Source: JBAYGJ01 sp041666685
GTDB lineage: Bacteria; Patescibacteriota; Patescibacteriia; UBA10025; JAHIVO01
Assembly: GCA_041666685.1 (NCBI GenBank)
Contig: JBAYGJ010000052.1
Span: 1 to 6,410 of the forward strand
Direction: 5' to 3'
DNA: 6,410 nt
Positions 1-4,946 of the stretch are shown here, in pieces. The translations under genes were made by a program, and so were the position numbers. Numbering within the stretch: the first letter of the stretch is position 1; the number at the start of each line of letters is the position of its first letter. The notes beneath the pieces are model-generated. The model was not told where the DNA came from. It did not search any database and worked only from the letters and a program-made list of their open reading frames with translations.

Positions 1-6
1 ACGTAT

Positions 7-15
7 CCTCCTTAA
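7..15 (-). promoter_or_regulatory. Strong ribosome binding site at the left edge
   Basis: Read on the minus strand this is TTAAGGAGG, a near-perfect Shine-Dalgarno sequence. Only six bases (ATACGT) remain before the window ends, so a start codon at normal spacing would lie just outside. It suggests that a further minus-strand gene begins immediately to the left, possibly downstream in the same transcript as the membrane-protein genes. The gene itself cannot be seen. Confidence 0.45.
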
Positions 16-90
16 AGGATTTGAGGTTGATTTCAAATAACAAACAGTTTCATCCGTATGGTCAAAAGTGCTGCGGAAACGAAATACCTC

Positions 91-122
91 ATTAAGGAGC
101 GACCCACGGAAAGCTCCTTAAT
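91..122. repeat. Perfect 10-bp inverted repeat (hairpin)
   Basis: ATTAAGGAGC at 91-100 is perfectly complementary to GCTCCTTAAT at 113-122, with a 12-nt loop. Neither side is followed by a T run, so it is not a standard intrinsic terminator. On the minus strand the hairpin lies between a short leader ORF and the edge SD, and it holds an AAGGAG sequence in its first arm. This fits an mRNA regulatory hairpin better than a terminator. Confidence 0.6.
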
Positions 123-157
123 TCGGGCGATTGGTCATAGGCTACTTGCCTCCTTTT
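118..157 (-). promoter_or_regulatory. Possible leader: strong SD plus six-codon ORF
   Basis: On the minus strand, AAAAGGAGG (157-149) is followed after 10 nt by an ATG at 138-136. This opens a six-codon frame, MTNRPN, whose TAA stop (120-118) lies inside the first arm of the 91-122 hairpin. A ribosome translating this frame would run into the hairpin. The layout resembles a translation-coupled leader or attenuator for the gene beyond the left edge. A four-base-pair stem (AGGC/GCCT) also fits between the SD and the ATG. This is inference; a chance arrangement is possible. Confidence 0.25.
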
Positions 158-169
158 AAGTTGTAAGGT

Positions 170-460
170 TCAATTTTTTGTTTGAGAAAGAGTTGCTTTC
201 CACTTTTTATTAATATAATAATCAATAATCCAAAGGATAATTAGTAGCCCAACAAATAAACCAAGATAAAGGAAAGGGGGCAAACGCCACACAAAGGTAA
301 AAAAATAAATAAAGGCAATATAGAACAACCCAAAAACTGAACGAAAAAATATCAAGCGACCGACATTTTCATCTTTAAATTTTGCTTTTGACTTGAGTGA
401 ATAGTAGAATACGAGTAAAACCATCGCTGATCCCGCCAGTAAAAAAATTTCATTTGGCAT
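170..460 (-). CDS. Small three-span membrane protein, 96 residues, unrecognised
   Basis: I do not recognise a family. Three hydrophobic segments lie at about residues 4-21, 37-57 and 63-82. A Lys-rich loop follows the first segment (about 23-35) and the C-terminus is basic (NKKWK), so the predicted topology is N-out, C-in. I chose the ATG at 460. An upstream in-frame TTG at 493 would add 11 residues, but neither site has a good SD. The ATG start gives exactly the length of the two upstream genes, and from it the protein aligns without gaps to the product of 832-1122 at about 18 of 96 positions. It is the last of four minus-strand membrane-protein genes, 59 bp after its neighbour. The stretch is AT-rich and no terminator follows. 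Confidence 0.7.
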   Translation of the reverse strand: MPNEIFLLAGSAMVLLVFYYSLKSKAKFKDENVGRLIFFRSVFGLFYIAFIYFFTFVWRLPPFLYLGLFVGLLIILWIIDYYINKKWKATLSQTKN

Positions 461-519
461 AATTCTATCAATTAGAATTAATTCTGAGTGCAATTTTATA
501 ATAATTTATCATATCTAAT

Positions 520-810
520 TTAACTAAAAGAATATTTATATGTAATGGATAGCATTGTCCCGATAAAAATGACCAACCATGCAATAAGTGCTCCTTGGGC
601 GTACTTTTTATACTTTCTGTCATTTAATGAGAATAATGCAACAAGAAAAATTACTCCGCTAAAAAGTGAGGGTATCATCTCAACGTACCGGCCATCTACA
701 AACACTATTAATTGTCGAGCGATCTCCAGTACAGCGAATGCTGAAAAGGAATAGATGAATCCACGAATGCGCTCTCTTTCAAAGAATGGTTTTTTTAATA
801 TTTGATCCAT
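520..810 (-). CDS. Small three-span membrane protein, 96 residues, unrecognised
   Basis: No family is recognised. The N-terminus is strongly charged (KKPFFERERIR, residues 6-16). Hydrophobic segments follow at about 17-38, 47-62 and 72-91, with a short polar loop DGRYVEMIP between the first two and a basic loop NDRKYKKY (63-70) between the last two. By the positive-inside rule this gives N-in, C-out, opposite to the genes on either side. The ATG start at 810 has no clear SD. It lies 21 bp after the 832-1122 gene, so the two are probably co-transcribed. The length of 96 residues equals both neighbours, although I see no convincing sequence similarity to them. Confidence 0.7.
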   Translation of the reverse strand: MDQILKKPFFERERIRGFIYSFSAFAVLEIARQLIVFVDGRYVEMIPSLFSGVIFLVALFSLNDRKYKKYAQGALIAWLVIFIGTMLSITYKYSFS

Positions 811-831
811 TGTTATTTCACAGTTATAAAT

Positions 832-1122
832 TTACTTTTTCTCCAAAGACAGCTCTTTATTGTATATATTTTTAAATACTTGAAAAATGGACATGAATAA
901 TGCAAACAACACAAGCATAATCACAACTCTGAATAAGCTATTTATAAATTTGTGATTTGAATTTAGTATTGTAAATGACACAAAAATTACCGTAAAAATA
1001 ATTCGAAATAACTCTATAAATAAAACCTTAAGATATTTTACATCGAGATATTTCTTTATACTGAAAAACAATGCCACTAATGCAACAATTGAAAATGTAA
1101 TTAATGCGATTTGGATATTCAT
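832..1122 (-). CDS. Small three-span membrane protein, 96 residues, probable paralogue of 170-460
   Basis: The family is unrecognised. Hydrophobic segments lie at about residues 3-21, 33-54 and 62-84. The loop after the first is basic (KKYLDVKYLK) and the C-terminus is charged (NKELSLEKK), predicting N-out, C-in. An ungapped alignment with the 170-460 product matches polar as well as hydrophobic positions: S11, S21, K23, K29, F39-R40, L91-S92 and K95. With equal length and equal topology this suggests a diverged duplicate. The ATG start has no SD. It sits 47 bp after the 1170-1481 gene on the same strand. The DNA is very AT-rich. Confidence 0.7.
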   Translation of the reverse strand: MNIQIALITFSIVALVALFFSIKKYLDVKYLKVLFIELFRIIFTVIFVSFTILNSNHKFINSLFRVVIMLVLFALFMSIFQVFKNIYNKELSLEKK

Positions 1123-1169
1123 TTATTGTAATTATTTATATTTTCTATATATCAATTCATTTTTTAGCA

Positions 1170-1481
1170 TTAGATAATTCCTTTTTTACCAGACTTCACC
1201 ACCCGCACGATTAGTGTTCCGAGGTAGCAAAAAAGAAAACTCTCCAGTACAGATAAAAAAGGAAGCAAGAGGAAGCCGGCTGGATCTGAGGTGCCTCTGA
1301 CGAGCACTTCAGTAAGTTTAGTGACCGGCCGGAAGAGAAAGTAAACAGCCTTTCCCACAAACCGAAGACTTGGGCCAAAATCAATAAAAGAGAATACCGC
1401 AAAAAAAATACATATTAAAATTGTACAATAGTAAGTTATTCTGGATGGTTTAAAATTTATTTGCATAATATATTTTTTCAT
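1170..1481 (-). CDS. Small two-span membrane protein, 103 residues, unrecognised
   Basis: The product starts with a basic N-terminus (MKKYIMQINFKPSR). A hydrophobic segment lies at about residues 17-36, a semi-polar stretch with Gly, Pro and basic residues at 37-67, and a second hydrophobic segment at about 68-92. The tail is basic (VVKSGKKGII), predicting both ends in the cytoplasm. No family is recognised. It is the first gene of the four-gene minus-strand membrane cluster. The ATG at 1481 is preceded at six bases by an extended -10-like element rather than an SD, so a leaderless transcript is possible. A second ATG five codons later is an alternative start. Its base composition is less AT-rich than the next three genes. 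Confidence 0.7.
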   Translation of the reverse strand: MKKYIMQINFKPSRITYYCTILICIFFAVFSFIDFGPSLRFVGKAVYFLFRPVTKLTEVLVRGTSDPAGFLLLPFLSVLESFLFCYLGTLIVRVVKSGKKGII

Positions 1482-1487
1482 ATTTCA

Positions 1488-1496
1488 ATTATGTCA
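1488..1496 (-). promoter_or_regulatory. Extended -10 promoter candidate for the membrane cluster
   Basis: On the minus strand TGA-CATAAT (1496-1488) matches the extended -10 pattern TGnTATAAT with one mismatch in the hexamer. No good -35 is seen, which is tolerated for extended -10 promoters. The hexamer ends six bases before the ATG at 1481, so transcription would begin at or next to the start codon. In AT-rich DNA chance matches are common. Confidence 0.3.
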
Positions 1497-1518
1497 CAAT
1501 CTATAATTTTTATTATGG

Positions 1519-1544
1519 GGTGGGAGATGACGAGACCTCCCACC
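1519..1544. repeat. 8-bp GC-rich hairpin between the lipoprotein gene and the membrane cluster
   Basis: GGTGGGAG at 1519-1526 pairs perfectly with CTCCCACC at 1537-1544 around a 10-nt loop. It lies 35 bp past the stop of the lipoprotein gene on the minus strand, where a terminator would be expected. The minus-strand sequence after it (CCATAATAAAAATTATAG) lacks a T run, so it is at best a non-canonical terminator or a 3'-end stabilising hairpin. Confidence 0.45.
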
Positions 1545-1579
1545 TTCTGACTGACGACACGGCTTAGCTGGTCCACATG

Positions 1580-2311
1580 CTAGTAAACCGTCATCATTAC
1601 CGATGCCGACTTATTGTTGTTCTGTACAACCACAAAAAGGTAGGCAATGTCGACGCTTCCGCTGTACAAGGTCTTATAGGTGTACCACGGCGCACACCAC
1701 CATGCGGTCCATTGATTCCATCCCGAACTGGCGTTGCGCCATGACGGCAGCATCAGGACCTCATAGTTCCAGACGATATTATTCTTGAACTTCAGTGTCT
1801 TGTACCCGACTTTGCGCGGATTATAGTACACCCACGCCTGGTCGCTGCTTTCCATGATAACGGCATACACCCATTCATTATCTTTCAGATAATAATTGGT
1901 GATACTGGCGCCTAATGCACTAGCGGCCGAAACCATCTGTCGTAGGTTAGCCTGATCCTCTGACGATATGCTACCGGTATTACCAAAATCGACCACCGGG
2001 TGAATGAGCTTATACTCTGTACCGTTGGGCAGAATAATTGCTCTGATCACATTATCGTCAGCTGAAGCGCTGACAGCCCCTTGCACATAGTCGATGATCG
2101 TGGTGTCGGACGTACCGATCACATTAGAAAAATCCTCCGGAAAATGTAAGACGCCATTTTTCACGAGACTTGCAGCGTTTACCGTTAGCTCAGGATTAAC
2201 AACACCATTCGATAGTTTTTCGCCAGACTGTGAACAGCCGACGATCGGGACCACCATGACAGCCACCATGAACAGGGCTATCGCTCTAAAAACCGAATTC
2301 TGTGTTTTCAC
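1580..2311 (-). CDS. Predicted surface lipoprotein with Trp-rich C-terminus, 243 residues
   Basis: From the GTG at 2311 the product begins with a lipoprotein signal peptide: basic N-terminus (K2, R9), hydrophobic core at about 10-24, and lipobox I-V-G-C with the lipidated cysteine at C26. It should be processed by signal peptidase II and tethered to the outer face of the membrane. The mature part is about 218 residues with no recognised domain. Residues 181-209 contain seven tryptophans plus several tyrosines, which may form an aromatic binding surface or a compact beta fold. An in-frame TTG at 2359 would add 16 residues, but that TTG overlaps the likely -35 box and would put charged residues before the signal peptide. 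The GTG has only a weak AGG upstream. The gene has its own promoter candidate and looks monocistronic. The extracellular ligand is unknown. Confidence 0.75.
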   Translation of the reverse strand: MKTQNSVFRAIALFMVAVMVVPIVGCSQSGEKLSNGVVNPELTVNAASLVKNGVLHFPEDFSNVIGTSDTTIIDYVQGAVSASADDNVIRAIILPNGTEYKLIHPVVDFGNTGSISSEDQANLRQMVSAASALGASITNYYLKDNEWVYAVIMESSDQAWVYYNPRKVGYKTLKFKNNIVWNYEVLMLPSWRNASSGWNQWTAWWCAPWYTYKTLYSGSVDIAYLFVVVQNNNKSASVMMTVY

Positions 2312-2330
2312 ACAATACCTAACTTTCTCC

Positions 2331-2359
2331 CATATAAAACGGGATCTGAACTTTGACAA
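2331..2359 (-). promoter_or_regulatory. Sigma70-type promoter candidate for the lipoprotein gene
   Basis: On the minus strand TTGTCA (2359-2354) is a five-of-six match to the -35 consensus. TATATG (2336-2331) follows after exactly 17 bp and matches the -10 at four of six positions. Transcription would start near 2324, about 12 nt before the GTG at 2311. This supports the GTG start over the upstream TTG. Confidence 0.4.
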
Positions 2360-2398
2360 AACTGATTTACTTCGATTTCTTGATGGGTTTCGATTATC

Positions 2399-2438
2399 TC
2401 ACTCCTCGACAACGCTCGGAGTGAAAACTTCGTTTTCA
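2399..2438. repeat. Two overlapping hairpins sharing one arm end
   Basis: TCACTCC (2399-2405) pairs with GGAGTGA (2418-2424) around a 12-nt loop. TGAAAAC (2422-2428) pairs with GTTTTCA (2432-2438) around a TTC loop. The stems share bases 2422-2424, so the full versions exclude each other by three bases. They lie 40-80 bp upstream of the lipoprotein promoter candidate. A role as an operator or RNA structure is possible but not shown. Confidence 0.5.
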
Positions 2439-2540
2439 AAGGTCGACTTTAGATCAGGTATTGGGAGACCCACAAGAGAAAAATCCCACTACCTTGCCTT
2501 TGGCCAGCTTTGGTCCATCTGGATTACGTACCTCCTTTAC

Positions 2541-2590
2541 TAACCCCGAGCGAGGATCGCTTCGCAGAAGCGAAACGAGTCGAGGGGTTA
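2541..2590. repeat. REP-like palindromic element
   Basis: The outer arms TAACCCC (2541-2547) and GGGGTTA (2584-2590) are complementary. The centre is a perfect 7-bp hairpin, TCGCTTC/GAAGCGA (2557-2573), with a three-base loop. The CGAG/GTCGAGGGG flavour recalls REP-like palindromes that occur in many copies between genes in various bacteria. There is no T run on either side, so it is not a normal terminator. Only one copy is present here, so its repetitive nature is inferred. Confidence 0.5.
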
Positions 2591-2646
2591 CATTTTCAAT
2601 GAGCTGGGTTGGTTTTGGTTTATTTTTTTATATGACTGTCACCTAC

Positions 2647-2687
2647 TTATTCACAACTTTTTACCGATAGTTTTGGACTTATCCACC
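2647..2687 (+). promoter_or_regulatory. Two DnaA-box-like sites in tandem
   Basis: TTATTCACA at 2647-2655 matches the DnaA-box consensus TTATNCACA exactly. TTATCCACC at 2679-2687, in the same orientation 32 bp later, differs at one base. An AT-rich stretch lies just before them (2609-2635). DnaA binds such sites at oriC and in some regulated promoters. Neither dnaA nor dnaN is in the window, and two boxes are few for an origin. Confidence 0.35.
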
Positions 2688-2694
2688 AGGTTTT

Positions 2695-2782
2695 GCGACG
2701 GCGATGGGTAGCGACGGCGCAACTGAACGGGCCAATCAACGGGGCTTGATTTTCACTTCTTTTGTTATGAGGTGCGACGGCG
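2695..2782 (+). repeat. Three direct copies of GCGACGGCG
   Basis: The nonamer GCGACGGCG occurs at 2695-2703, 2711-2719 and 2774-2782 in the same orientation. The first two are 16 bp apart and the third is 63 bp further on. They follow directly after the DnaA-box-like sites. The spacing is not regular enough for classical iterons. They could be binding sites for an unknown protein. Confidence 0.5.
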
Positions 2783-2855
2783 CTTTTCTGCTGTTTGCTC
2801 TCCGTTTCTACAGTAATTTTACCATTTTTTTGACTTGTTTTCTATCGTGTCAAAT

Positions 2856-2879
2856 AAAAAATCCGGGTGGGTTCCCGGA
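2856..2879 (-). terminator. Intrinsic terminator of the pilin-like gene
   Basis: On the minus strand TCCGGG (2879-2874) pairs with CCCGGA (2867-2862) around a six-base loop, followed directly by six T residues and a further ATTT. It lies 24 bp after the TAG stop of the gene at 2903-3418. This is a standard Rho-independent terminator layout. Confidence 0.85.
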
Positions 2880-2902
2880 AATATTTTCTGATGCCGTTAT
2901 CT

Positions 2903-3418
2903 CTATGGATTCGCGATACTGTCCGGCGATGCGGTATGGTCACCGTATTCCAAACCTTCTGCGCCGACTTCCAGTGAATAGCTCATGTCATAAAATGTGT
3001 ATGGCGCGGAGCCGATCGGCGTATACGAATACTCTATCCCTCCAGGTGCTGGATTAATCGGAATGACGCCGATGTATTTCGGGATGAGTGCGGACAGATC
3101 TTCCGGATACTCATTTTTCTCCGCCTTATACCCGTCAAGCGCGGTGCGGATTTTTTTTACATCCGAAAGGCGCTGGGCATCGCGCTGGCGGCCGAGTTCA
3201 CGTTCAGCTTCGGTCATTTGCTGGGGCGGAACGGATGAAATGCCCCGGTTCGAGTCGATGTCTATATTCACGCTTTCTAAATTTTCATTGGCCGCATCAT
3301 TTTCCTTATTCTTCTCCGCCCAGACGCTATACCCAAACAAACCAATAATAGCAATGCCGACGATGACCATCATCAGCGGTATCCTAAATTTGGTTTGGCC
3401 TTCCTGTTGTTCCGTCAT
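2903..3418 (-). CDS. Membrane-anchored protein with pilin-like C-terminal domain, 171 residues
   Basis: A short charged N-terminus is followed by one hydrophobic segment at about residues 13-33, then an acidic, Asn-rich linker (35-75) and a C-terminal domain. The motif RDAQRLSDVKKI at 79-90, followed by ALDGYKAEKNEYP, resembles the helix and first loop after the N-terminal spine in type IV pilins and type II secretion pseudopilins (GspG-like). The prepilin signature itself (Gly, then Phe-x-x-x-Glu at the start of the hydrophobic segment) is absent, and the linker is unusual for a pilin. The protein is probably anchored with the globular part outside, rather than polymerised. The start ATG is the only good one and has no SD. 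The gene stands alone between two terminators. Function beyond the fold resemblance is unknown. Confidence 0.75.
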   Translation of the reverse strand: MTEQQEGQTKFRIPLMMVIVGIAIIGLFGYSVWAEKNKENDAANENLESVNIDIDSNRGISSVPPQQMTEAERELGRQRDAQRLSDVKKIRTALDGYKAEKNEYPEDLSALIPKYIGVIPINPAPGGIEYSYTPIGSAPYTFYDMSYSLEVGAEGLEYGDHTASPDSIANP

Positions 3419-3425
3419 GCTATAA

Positions 3426-3454
3426 AGTATAAATGAAATAAAAAAAGCTGTCGA
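3426..3454 (-). promoter_or_regulatory. Promoter for a leaderless transcript of the pilin-like gene
   Basis: On the minus strand TCGACA (3454-3449) and TATACT (3431-3426) are separated by exactly 17 bp, and each matches the sigma70 consensus at five of six positions. The -10 ends seven bases before the ATG at 3418, so the predicted transcript begins at the start codon. The -35 lies inside the downstream arm of the prs terminator, so one short stretch ends one unit and starts the next. Confidence 0.55.
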
Positions 3455-3470
3455 GACGGTCCCGACAGCT
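3436..3470 (-). terminator. Intrinsic terminator of prs
   Basis: On the minus strand AGCTGTCG (3470-3463) pairs perfectly with CGACAGCT (3453-3446) around a nine-base loop. A run of T residues follows (3446-3440, then ATTT). It is located 35 bp past the prs stop codon, as expected for a Rho-independent terminator. Confidence 0.9.
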
Positions 3471-3504
3471 CACTGTGATACAAAACTCCTTCAAAAATGT
3501 ACGA

Positions 3505-4659
3505 TCAGAACAGGTCGCCAGTCAGGGACCTGCGCTTCAGCTCATGGATCAACTCACTGACCGGACGTCCGTCATGGATTCGTCTGATGGTTCGGGCCAA
3601 TATCGGCGCGACATCCAGCACGTTCACCTTGCTTGGCGGAGTGCCGTTAAACGCGACTGTATTGGTCGTAACCAGCTGGGTGATGGGTGATGCCTGGATC
3701 CGTTCAGATGCGCCATCAGATGCGATGAAGTGGGTCAAGAACGAATAGACACTCGCCGCACCGAGATTATGCAGCTGCTCTGCAGCGCCAATATTGGTGC
3801 TGCCCTTCAGGAGCTCATCATCCCACATGATACAGGCTTTCCCATCAAGTGAAGCCCTAAGTTCCTTGACCAGCGGATTCTCGGTATCATCAGGCCGATA
3901 CTTATGGACAATGACCAGCTGGTCATTGTCGAATCCTAGGTCAGCCACGATCTTTTGGGCATCCTTGATCCGGCCGTCATCAGCCAGGGCGACCACCCAA
4001 TTCTGCAGTTTGAGCTGCCTGATATACGAATAGAACAGCGGTGCGGCCGAGATGTGGTCAAACAGCCGGGGTTGGAAAAATCCCTGGATTTGCATGGAAT
4101 GCAAGTCCATCGACAGCAGCCGGTCGGCACCAGCCATCTGAAGCAGGTCGGCTACCAACTTGGCCGTTATCGAGATGCGCCCTTCGCCCTTCTTGTCAGA
4201 ACGGGGGTAAAAGTAGTATGGCATCACGACCGTTATACGGCTGGCCGAAGCACCTTTGAGCGCATCGATGATGATCAAGAGCTCCATCAGGTCCTTGTTG
4301 CAGAGCAGGCCGGCCACGTCAGGAATCCATCTGAGCATCTCAATCAGGCTCAAAGCGAGCTGCTTGGCGGGACTGGCCAGGCCGTCCACACTGGCCCGGA
4401 ACATATCCAGAATCTGATTCCTGTCTGGCTTTGAGAGCTCGGTCAAGAAACGATTGTCGATATTCCCGCGGGCACCGCTCTGGAATACGAAAACGTCCGC
4501 TTCGCGAACGCTCTTGTCCACGACTACCTTGATATTTCCGTTGGAAAAATCCACAAAGCTGACTTCCTTCAACGGTCGTCCCAGGTAATCGCATACCCCT
4601 TGGGCCAGGGTCAGATTTGACCGGCCGCTGACCACCACTAACTCACCATACCTGGTCAT
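3505..4659 (-). CDS. prs: Ribose-phosphate pyrophosphokinase (PRPP synthetase), divergent, 384 residues
   Basis: The family makes PRPP from ribose 5-phosphate and ATP for nucleotide and some amino-acid synthesis, in the cytoplasm. Recognisable blocks in order: SGRSNLTLAQ (11-20), FSNGNIKV (38-45), VFVFQS (56-61), DLMELLIIIDALKGASA (123-139), PYYFYPRSDKK (147-157), DLHSMQIQGFF (185-195, catalytic-region His187) and the PRPP loop DDELLKGST (280-288). Usual length is about 310-320; here an insertion of about 55 residues lies between 62 and 119. The PRPP loop departs from the usual DDxxxTGGT, and FSNGN replaces FSDGE of the ATP site, so activity may be altered. I chose the ATG at 4659, which has GAAAGGA upstream and begins where the family does; an ATG at 4740 would add 27 residues. 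The gene has its own promoter candidate and terminator. Confidence 0.88.
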   Translation of the reverse strand: MTRYGELVVVSGRSNLTLAQGVCDYLGRPLKEVSFVDFSNGNIKVVVDKSVREADVFVFQSGARGNIDNRFLTELSKPDRNQILDMFRASVDGLASPAKQLALSLIEMLRWIPDVAGLLCNKDLMELLIIIDALKGASASRITVVMPYYFYPRSDKKGEGRISITAKLVADLLQMAGADRLLSMDLHSMQIQGFFQPRLFDHISAAPLFYSYIRQLKLQNWVVALADDGRIKDAQKIVADLGFDNDQLVIVHKYRPDDTENPLVKELRASLDGKACIMWDDELLKGSTNIGAAEQLHNLGAASVYSFLTHFIASDGASERIQASPITQLVTTNTVAFNGTPPSKVNVLDVAPILARTIRRIHDGRPVSELIHELKRRSLTGDLF

Positions 4660-4669
4660 ACACTTGCCA

Positions 4670-4676
4670 TCCTTTC
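4670..4676 (-). promoter_or_regulatory. Ribosome binding site deciding the prs start
   Basis: On the minus strand GAAAGGA (4676-4670) lies 10 nt before the ATG at 4659. The upstream alternative ATG at 4740 has no SD and overlaps a promoter candidate. The shorter start also places the conserved N-terminal block at the usual distance from the first residue. Confidence 0.55.
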
Positions 4677-4738
4677 TCCGTATGGTACTGATTATTATCA
4701 AAAATACGTTCTTTCTTTCTGTTTTTGCCAAGTCGTTC

Positions 4739-4768
4739 ATCTTACCGCTTTTAGGAGAATTGCGTCAA
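4739..4768 (-). promoter_or_regulatory. Promoter candidate for prs
   Basis: On the minus strand TTGACG (4768-4763, five of six matches) and TAAGAT (4744-4739, four of six) are separated by 18 bp. Transcription would start near 4732, giving a 5' leader of about 73 nt to the ATG at 4659 and excluding the ATG at 4740. The -10 is only moderate. Confidence 0.35.
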
Positions 4769-4793
4769 ATTATGAATTATTGCCTTCTATATA

Positions 4794-4799
4794 TATAAT
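4794..4799 (+). promoter_or_regulatory. TATAAT -10 box candidate on the plus strand
   Basis: A perfect TATAAT lies in the divergent gap between prs and tRNA-Leu, about 150 bp before the tRNA. No -35 at normal spacing is convincing. A second candidate, TATATT at 4931-4936, would start transcription about four bases before the tRNA. The tRNA promoter cannot be decided from sequence alone. The rest of 4741-4946 holds no gene that I can support. Confidence 0.25.
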
Positions 4800-4946
4800 A
4801 GGGTAGGATAATAGTGTTATTCTCAGCATGTCCAGGTGGTCCCTCGGCTGCCGCTCGGGATAAACTCCATCGGCATCCACGCCAGCCATACACACCCACC
4901 AAATGTGCCAAACAACCAATCTAATTTAACTATATTAATTTCCCGT

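Larger units (their letters stand above)
2312..2851. other. Gene-free region of about 540 bp with multiple sequence signals
   Basis: No convincing gene is seen on either strand. The open frames here are short, start without an SD, run across palindromes, or extend over the neighbouring genes' antisense strands. In order the region holds the lipoprotein promoter candidate, two overlapping hairpins, a strong SD-like AAAGGAGG on the minus strand (2538-2531) followed after 12 nt by a nine-codon frame (2518-2489), the REP-like palindrome, an AT-rich stretch (2609-2635), two DnaA-box-like sites, three GCGACGGCG copies and a second AT-rich stretch leading to a terminator. Such signal density in a gene-poor gap suggests a regulatory or replication-related role. 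Confidence 0.5.

Noticed and set aside
91..122. Intrinsic terminator after the membrane cluster
   Set aside because: The stem is good, but neither strand has a T run after it.
2312..2359. Longer lipoprotein starting at the TTG at 2359
   Set aside because: The TTG overlaps the likely -35 box and would place 16 charged and bulky residues before a well-formed signal peptide.
2475..2540. Minus-strand open stretch with AAAGGAGG upstream
   Set aside because: The frame that looks protein-like has no ATG, GTG or TTG start, and the ATG that follows the SD opens only nine codons. I keep it as a remark in the gene-free region rather than as a gene.
2094..2543. Plus-strand 149-codon frame
   Set aside because: It is antisense to the lipoprotein gene and its promoter region; the lipoprotein has a clear signal peptide and lipobox, so the opposite strand is the coding one.
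2461..2670. Plus-strand 69-codon frame in the gene-free gap
   Set aside because: It crosses the REP-like palindrome and ends after the DnaA-box-like site, has no SD, and its composition is not protein-like.
2704..3057. Plus-strand 117-codon frame
   Set aside because: It reads through the terminator hairpin and into the antisense of the pilin-like gene, with no SD.
4660..4740. Longer prs starting at the ATG at 4740
   Set aside because: It has no SD, overlaps a promoter candidate, and adds 27 residues before the family's normal N-terminus.
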